From Haemaphysalis longicornis (Eukaryota > Arthropoda > Arachnida > Ixodida > Ixodidae), in contig CM023449.1 in assembly GCA_013339765.2 (NCBI GenBank), forward strand, positions 39,650,387 to 39,714,386: DNA of 64,000 nucleotides, written 5' to 3'. Made by a program: the position numbers and the translations under genes. Position 1 is the stretch's first letter; the number at the start of each line of letters is the position of its first letter. This document shows, piece after piece, positions 33,940 through 42,900 of this stretch. The notes beneath the pieces were generated by a model that made no database searches, was not told where the DNA came from, and saw nothing but the letters and a program-made list of their open reading frames with translations.

Positions 33940-36900
33940 CCCAGAAACAAAATGGCTGCGCCCACATGTTAACAAATATCACGTGGTGCCGACCGACCAA
34001 TGAAAATCCTGGCGGCACATAACAATGAGAGAAAAGAGTGCCGATTATCTAAAAGCCTTTATTTAGTGACGCTAGGGAATTCCTCTGTCATGACCCACGG
34101 GCTTAAAAATCATCGTGCAGCTATAAAAAAAGTTTGGCCGATCCATGAAAAGGCTCCAAACGGCCGCCTAGTTTGCTTATTTTGGAAATAAGTCACTTCT
34201 GTACTGAAATAAAGAAAGCAAACGCTCACTTGCTAGGCAGCCAGCGCCATCTAGTGAAATTTAGATAAAACAATATGCGTTTCTTGTTTACATTTTGTTC
34301 AGTAACGAAAGGACTAAACGAGGTCGACTTGGCTTTTAGAAACATTTTCATGTGTACGTACATCTTTGTGTAACGGTACACGACGCTTTTTAAGCCCGTT
34401 CGTCAATATTAGTCATTCCCATAGGAATGTGTGGTGTGCATACGCACACAGTGTCGCACATACACAGTAAGAGAGAATGTCCAAGACCTGGCAAAATAAA
34501 TCATAAAAACGTATCAGTTAAGCCCTGCCAGCCAATCAATATCATTAGGACAATAATTTTGGTCACGAACGACTTCAGGTTAAGTTCAAATCAGCGGATC
34601 TGTTTTGTGATTACCCTGCAAACACGCGCACAATGTAGGTAAGACCTTCACTCAGTATAAAATGGTTAACACTTGAAAATTGATCGAATCGAATTATTTA
34701 TTCAATAAATCCAGTACTATCAACAACAATGTTCGATAAAGGACTAATCAGTTTAAGTAAAAGAGCCATTTGAAGCGATAAAACATCAGCTATTGTAGTA
34801 GTTCACAGACTTCCTGTCGGGCAGTTCCTCATTTTTTCCTATGTCCTCGCAGGGTGGGGTTCACAACCCACAACCCTGTCTCCCTCAAGGCTTCCCTGCC
34901 AACCAGTGCCTACCCAAATTTGATGAACGTACCTGGAAACTGGGTTAAGCCAGTGGACGATGAGTACGTTTGCTGAGAATGTCAACATTAATTTATCTGA
35001 AATTTTTAACATTGCTCTTCGTGGGATCATATGTCATTTTTCTCTGCCTTGTACTGGACCCATGCTATGTCTTTAAATGGTGTTTTTTTTTTTTTTTACG
35101 GGAGGGTGTTTTCTCACGTTGTACTCCTGGGAGGAAGTTCGTGAAACATTGTCTTTACCGTGGGACACTGCCTCGTGACGACAGTAGCCTTTGTTCAGTG
35201 GGCACGGAAACTAAACAGATTTGTGACGGCAACCGGTCGTTAGAACCTGAGCTCTGTGTTTGGAATCCTGCTCAAGGTGTAACGTACGGTAAGAAAGGTA
35301 GAGCGAGTGTAGGGGTTGTGGAAGAGGCTGTAGAGGGAAAAAGCGGCGGCGAAAAGGGGCGAGAAGAGATGTGGCATTTCGTCAAACCAAATGCGCACAC
35401 TACTGGAAGGGTGCTAATAATGTCATGCATGATGTAGACATCCCTCTTAAACGGCTGGTCCCTGATGTTTTTTTTTGGTAGTTCGTTTATTTTTTGGTAG
35501 CTGCAGAGAGACAGCAGAAAGACGAATTCTAACTTTTCTTCCGCATTTTCTCAAGGAAAGCTCTCTGTTTAAAATGCACGTACTCAGGAATCCTGACATG
35601 CCGAACTAATTGTCCACGTTACCAATTACAGGACCCCCGCCCTTCTAAAGCCGAATACATCAGTACGGTTAAGGGCGGGGAGTTTGAGAGCAGTGTATAC
35701 GTGCACGACGCACTCCTGGCAACTCGTGCACACGAAATACGCTCACGCGTACAAGATTTCGCAACACGTTCAACCTATTTATTTCATATAAACTGATTTG
35801 TAGCTCTCAACTCGTGTGCGTCAATTCGCCCAGGCGCAGTTTCGGCTAAGAAAGCTTCAAAATAATGTTACTTCCATTCACTTAAAGCCTTGCCACGTCG
35901 CAAGCGAAATCTGTTTTAATTGTCTATGCACAGCCACAATTAGGTGCAGGCATGAGTCATTGCACGTGCCATGTTATACTCTACGCGCGTTTCTCCTGAC
36001 GGCCGCAATTGAACGGTTCTGCAGCCACGCCAAGCAAGACGCCTACATCCACTTCTACGTGACCGAGGCGGGCGAAGTGTTGTACGGCAGCAACGGGAAG
36101 GACGAGACGGAGCTGCTCACAGGGATAGACACGAGTGGACCCTTGTGGGCGCTCATCGACGTTTACGGCAGAACCCTCGCCATCGAGATATTCGGTGCGT
36201 GGCATTATTTTTAATGCGCAGTACTGTGGTTTGGCGGTGTCGCCGGCTTCGTAATTGAGCGAACGGGCTGGTTCCCATTGTTCACCGGCGCCTCATCATC
36301 CGTCATGTGGTTGAGATGCTTGTTTTGTGGGGGTTTTTTTTTCTTTACACGGATACTGAGCTCAATGCTGCACGCCTGATTGCCTGACGCATGTGCTCGG
36401 CGCCTTGGGCGAGAACTGCTGAGTCCTGCCTGGGTTTTGTAGCGAAAGCTACGGTACGCTACATCGAGGTCGCGGGTTCGATTCTCGGGCGCGGCGGCCG
36501 CTTTTCTGATGGAGGCGAAAAGCAAAAACGCCCGTGTGTACGAGAATACGGCGCACGTTAAAGATGCCCAGGTGTTCAAAATTAATCCGGAGCCCTCCAC
36601 TACGGCGTGCCTCATCGCCTGCGTTGCGTCGGCGCGTTAAACCCTACAATCAATCGGTACGCTACCTTGGGCAGTCTTCGCGGGGTGACCAGTTTTGACC
36701 TTGAGAGCTAGAGGTCGAACCACACACCGTTCCGCAGGCGCCCTAATTAGAGCAGCGCCCGATGGCGGGGAGAGAAAGGCGAGGAGGGAACGGAGAAGCG
36801 CGCGGTACCCGTGCCGCCACCTGGCGGAGGAAGGCGACGTGCGCGCAGAGCCGTGTGCGGTGGAGTAGGACGATCATCCAGCTGGGGCCACTCGTACAGC

Positions 36901-39900
36901 GGCGACGCGTAAACAACGCCGTGAGGCGAAAAAGAGGAAACACGATACTGTAGCGTCCAGCTTTGCTACCTTCAAGTCTTTCGCGTTAGTGTGAGCTCCC
37001 TTCATTTTTTTGTTTACGACACGAAAATTTCTGAGAAACGAGAGTCCATGGGCTAAGCTGTAAAACCGTTTTCTTTATATATGTAATCGTCCGCGCATGT
37101 GCCGTGATACCGGTGTCGACAAACATACGAAAAACATTATTTCGTCTCCTCGCACGGCGTTCTCAAATTTCAGTGGTCGCGCACGCCAGCTTTCTGTAGT
37201 TTCTCCCTTCGGACATCAAAATGATTGGCGTTCTAGTGGAGTGCATAGTCTGATCATGTGCGCCCCGTGCCGCCATGTTTGCCTATCTTGCAGATGAGGG
37301 AGCTATCAACAGCAGCTCGGACGAAGTCAAAGAGAGTGAGTATTGTGCCAGTATTTCCGTTAACATTTTGTAGTAACACAGGCGCGCGCAGCGCAGCAGC
37401 ATGGACGATGGTGGGGCAGTCAACGACGGCCTTTGTCAGAAGCGTGATTGTATGCGCTGGAATCAAGAGAGGGTAAAAGGAGGGGGGAGAGAGGGAGAAT
37501 GAAGGCGCACAGGGCCAAAAAGAAAAGGTGCGCGCGCAGCTGGTTTTGCTGGCCGGTACAAAACGAACGAATACAACAATTTAATTTATTACCAAGGTTG
37601 TCCACGTTGATACCAGGTGCTTAGCGCTTCTTATCTTTCACCGTTCATATGACGACTGCTACATGCGTGGTTGTAGATTATCGTCTTTTATCTTCATCGA
37701 GGTTTCCTATCTAGTTCCGAAACCAATTTTGCATAGGCCTAAATTCTGCTTGGTTAACTTCTTTTCAAGTTGTTCCTGATGTTTCATGCGTTATAGTGCA
37801 ACGCAGAACTATGCTAGGCAGGATGCGGAGGCATTTTCGGTCGAGATGTATTTGTAAAGCCTATTGTGCTGTGTGGCTCAGTCGCTCTTGAATAAATTGA
37901 AGGACGGCCAATATTTTACCTTTGGTTTTTTGCTACGGCAGGGTCTGACATGGTCATTTCGCGCAAATTAAATTTATGTGGAAAAATGTGATGTCAACTA
38001 AGTAGACCCAAATTCCTCCCCGCTATCCGTTCTGCCAACTGAACATCGTTGCTTTCCGCCCGGAAAATGAATTAGGTGACCGCATACGCCGCACAAACAA
38101 GTGTATCATCCCCACCGGCCTTTCACAAGTTAAAATGAAACCATGCTTAAAAATCTAGTTCTCAGCCTTCATTGAGTCAGTCACTTCTTTGGTTCGGTCT
38201 TCTTTGCAGTGGTCCAGGCGTACACCAATGCAAGGAAGGCGTCAGCTTCGTCCAAGGTACGTCACATATGATGGATTTTGAGCTGTCATGCAGCACTAGT
38301 TTAAGTCTTTGTTGCTAAGTGTTTGTTCTTTCAGTGCGATACGCTTGAGAAAAAGCCCCTTTAACCACAGATTTGAGTAGTACGCTCCGGCCAGATAGTC
38401 TTCCGTGGCCGCTTTGCCGCAGAGGGGACCCCTGCACCCGCCCCATATGTACAGGTAACAATAAAGCGTGCACTGATTTGGTGAGGTGGAGGAGAGCGCC
38501 GTTGCCATAGTAACGCGGAATGACTCAGTTCGGGTGTCGCACCGGTTGCAAGCACTGTGAGAGGAGCATTGTTGCTAATTTAGCGCCTCGTAGCGTTCGT
38601 TGTCAGGGCAAGCACAGCCTACGCATTGCCTCCAATATAACCTGCGTTTGTTCGGCGAGGAGGTAGTGTGAGCGTGAGATTAGGAACCGTTTACGGAGTG
38701 GTCAGATCTTGGAGATCCTATGAATGCAATGTGTATCTTAGAAAGCGAAATCACTGTGACATAAAATGGTTTTGCACGCAGCATAGTATAGTTATTCGGT
38801 GATGCCTGCAATGTAATATTGAATTGTAGATTTCTAACATAGAAGGAACGTATATCCTTGCTATAACGACGCACTGTCATCGCGATGATAGCAGGATGTC
38901 ATTGAAAAATGCAGATATCATCGCAAAAAGCGCAGAAATACGAATGTGAAGTTAAAACGTCACTATATAGTGCGAACGGCAGTGATGAACGCTTAGCATT
39001 ACGGATAGAACGATCGTCCACGAATGTTTCCACTTTACTTCACCTATCAGTACTTGTAGAAAACGAGTGGGCATTCATAGTTCAAAATTATTTTTGTGGG
39101 AATTTCGCTTCCTTGAAATAATTGAAACTTTGTGAATCCTGGGCAGTGGTGAGTAGATCACAGTACACACGTTTTGCGATTTTGTACACGGAATGACCTA
39201 CGCAAAAATCAGCAATGCATTAGCTGTACCTGTGCTCGCATCACAGAAGCAAAGGCTTCCAGCAATTCTCCTGCCCGTTTCTTGAGTAGAAGGCAATTCT
39301 ATGTAATCCGGAATTTGCCACGTTCGGGGAATGCCAAAGTACACCTTTTGTAAACGTCGTAACTCAAATGGACACGTTTCGTGTAAGCGCGCGGGAGCAA
39401 CACCCCAAGCTGATATGGCTTGCGCATCCGTATTCACATCAGTATCCACATCCGTATCCACATCCGTATGGCATCCGTATACACAGGGTGTGGATACGGA
39501 TTGGTTTGAAGGAGGCGCCATACCACCGATTGGAGGCATTGTTTTGTGGGGCTCCGTAACGCACTTGAGGAAGCTCTAAGGCGTGTCATTTTCATTGAAC
39601 AACTACGCAGGCCGGCGATGACAAGTGGACGCACTTGGCATACCACAAGATACTGGGACCTAACACGAGGCTGGATCCTGGGGATAGGTACGCACATCGC
39701 GGCCCTCTTATTAATGGTGTACATAATGCCATTAAAACTGCACTTGGGCGTCAAAAGCGCCCGTCGGCATTACTTGTCTTTATATTGGGGTATTCAGACG
39801 AACGAAGAGATGGTTTGACACAAAATAGCAGGTTATGCTTCCAGAGTTCCTTCTCTCGTCGAAGTACCGGGAAAGAGCACCTATTGTGGTTACAGGTGTT

Positions 39901-42900
39901 CAATACCCCTTCCTCCACCCCCTTTGAAGTGACAGCTGGGACGAGTGACCCACGGCGGACATGATTTCGTTTCGTAAGACGCCGCTCTCAGATTTCACTT
40001 ATTGCGCGTGCCAAGTGTAGGTTCTCTCTCAGTTGTGTCGACTGGCGCTAAAGGGACAAACAACCGATTTTTGCCGACCGTATTTTTTTTATCCCAAATC
40101 TAAGGGACTCACTTAAAGGAGCCATGAAGACAACATTGAAGTTAGGTTTATTAGAAAGACTGATTAGTCCCGATAACAATGATACTAATATCTTCGCAAT
40201 CTTCGAAAAAATAACGGAGATATTAATGAAAACGCGTGAAGCAGTGGCGACTCCCTAGCCAATTTCCCGCAACTTTTGTATGACGTCACGGAACATTGTT
40301 TGTCCGATTGGCGGCCGCCTAACTGACCTGTCGCGACGACATGTACGTCTGTAATGGGGCCTCTAGTTCCATTTGACCGCATCACTTGAATGCTAACGTG
40401 CGGGGGTAACGCACTGAAAATTGTTTTTAGTGCTGGCTCATATGACGTCACTCTGCTCATAAGACGTCACATGTGGCGCGAAATTTGAAAGTTTTTCAAT
40501 ACTTCTTGGATTTTTTTCGTTAAAAAACAACTTTTGTGGCTGGAATGGAGCTGAGTGAGATACCGAATCCGAGTGCTTTCAAATTTTCTCTTCGTGGCTC
40601 CTTTAAAACACCTGAACCCGAAACGGCTTTTCTGACAGAACTTTCGGATTCGACATTTTAGATCTGTCAGCGATACGTGTCCCTTCCAAAAGGAATTCTG
40701 GCAACCTTAAGAGTGAGCCGTGCTGCAACATATTTTTAACTGTACGCGCGGTGAAAAGAGGTGTTTAAAAACTTCCCCCGGGCTAAGGCAACAATAATTG
40801 GCAACCTTTCCTCTTCGTTGATGCGGATTTTGAATCACGCGTTGAAATTGACGGCGTTTTTTCGTTTGACGGAGTTTTTTCGTTTGACGGAGTTTTTTCG
40901 CAGTGTCACGTTTATGGCGTCACCTTTCAGACTTCAAAACATTTGGTGAAAAATTAAAATTATTTCCGCCTGTTTATTTAGAAATCTCTTGCGGTCACCC
41001 CTCAATAGAGGTTGTTTGGCCTAACTTAAGCCAGAGTTTAAAAATAGGCCGATGCACTCTAAGACGGCGCAACCAAATGCAAGTTTCTAATTTTTTTAAT
41101 GTAGTTTCTCCGGCTACTTTTGTATTTTGCTTAATTAGATAATGAACCAATATTAATTAGCCAACTTCCGAACCAAGGAAGCTAGGGAAAAAATCCCAAT
41201 TGAAAGTTGCAGAGTGGATTGCGACATTTTATGTCCTTTTATCTATTAAGTAATAGCGTTTTTCAGCTTACTGAAGATGTCCGCGAAATAATAAAAAAAA
41301 AACGCCACGTGACATGCCCGTTTGCGCGTCGTGATTTCAGTGCTCCCAAACGATCCGCGTACAATCAATTATAGGTGCGGAGCGGCTTAATAAGTGACAG
41401 GGCAGACGACGAACCTGTTGCTTCCGGCAGCACAAACGATAACCGCTGCGTCTGCTTATCTCTACTGAGAACAGTCCCGAGAGAATCTCATCGCTGGCGG
41501 AAATGGCACAGCGAACGCCTACGTTGCCGCCCGCCCATATGGCTGTTTGCGCACGGATCGTTTGGGAGCACTGCAATCAAGATGCGCAAGCCGGCCTGTC
41601 ACGTGATTGTTTGTTGTATTTCGAGGGCATTCTCAGTAAGCTCAAAAACACTAATACTTGATAGATAGAAGGACCGAAACTGTTTATTCGGACGTTTTGC
41701 AAACCGCTCCTCAACTTTCTGATTGGAATTAGTTGCCTAGCTTCGTTAATTGGGAAGTTGGCTAATTAAAATTGACTAGTTGTCTAATTGAGCAAAAAAA
41801 AAAGCGTGCGACACTACTCACAAAAGTGAGCAACATGCGTTTGGTTGCGTCGTCTTCGACCGCAACGGCATATTTTTAAACTGTAGATAAAGTTAGCTGA
41901 AACACCCTGTAGGACAGTAAGCGCAGAAGCCCAGCACGCGCTGCCTGCTGCGCGTTCCTCGTTCCTTCGGGTCATCGTCCTCGTTGCGTGGCTTATCCGA
42001 AGCAAGTGGAATTTGCGCGGGGGGGGGGTTTGAACACGATTTACAAAAACATGCTGGGCGGCGGTGACGCGCCGGGAGGAAACGGCTGAGTAGCGCGCGC
42101 CGCCGTGCGTTCGCTGATCACGTGATCACTTCCTGAAACGCAGCAGCTTTGCGCCGTCACGCAGAAGACGGCAGTTGCCGCTGCGCACAACAAATTTCGC
42201 ATGAAAGAGTATGGTTATCATCGGCGCTTCTTTTCCCGGATTCACGTGTTCTAACGAATATTCCACAAAATGTAAAGGGTGGGGGAAATCGCATACATTC
42301 TGGCGTTGTGACAGCGAGTAATTTCTATCTCAATTTACCCTCCACGCAGTCAGGTGGCAGAGCGCTGTGAACTTGGCAAGCGCAAGGCGTTCGCCTTCCT
42401 GTCACGTCCTCTGGCCACCAACGAGCTCCTCCAGGTCAAGGTCGAGGGCTGGGAGGAGGCGCTGCCCGGGTCGCTGTCCTTCGGCATGACGACCTGCGAC
42501 CCCTCGTCGCTCTCTGGGAAGACGGGGGAGCTGCCCGACAACCTGGACAACCTGCTGGACCGCGAGGAGTACTGGGTCTTCCAGAAGGCTCTGAACTGCG
42601 CGCTCAACGACCAGCTCGTCTTCGTCACCAGAGATGATGGTGCGTGGAGTGCATGTCCTCTAGCCCGTATGAAAGGCAGCGTTTTATTGACCGGGGTAAC
42701 CGCTACGAATTTCTAAACAAACAGGCGGAAATAAATTTATTTTTGCACTGAAATTGCTAAAGTCTGGAAGGTGGCGCCATGTTGTGTCTAAACGTTACAC
42801 TACCTTACGTGTCCAAACAATTCGCCTATTTCAAAGCGTGATTCAAAAACCGCATGGAGGAATAAGAAAGGATGCGCATTATTGCTGTTTTAGCCTGGGA

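Noticed and set aside
33656..34003. Ser-Leu and Arg-Glu frames around 33.9 kb
   Set aside because: Produced by the AG microsatellite.
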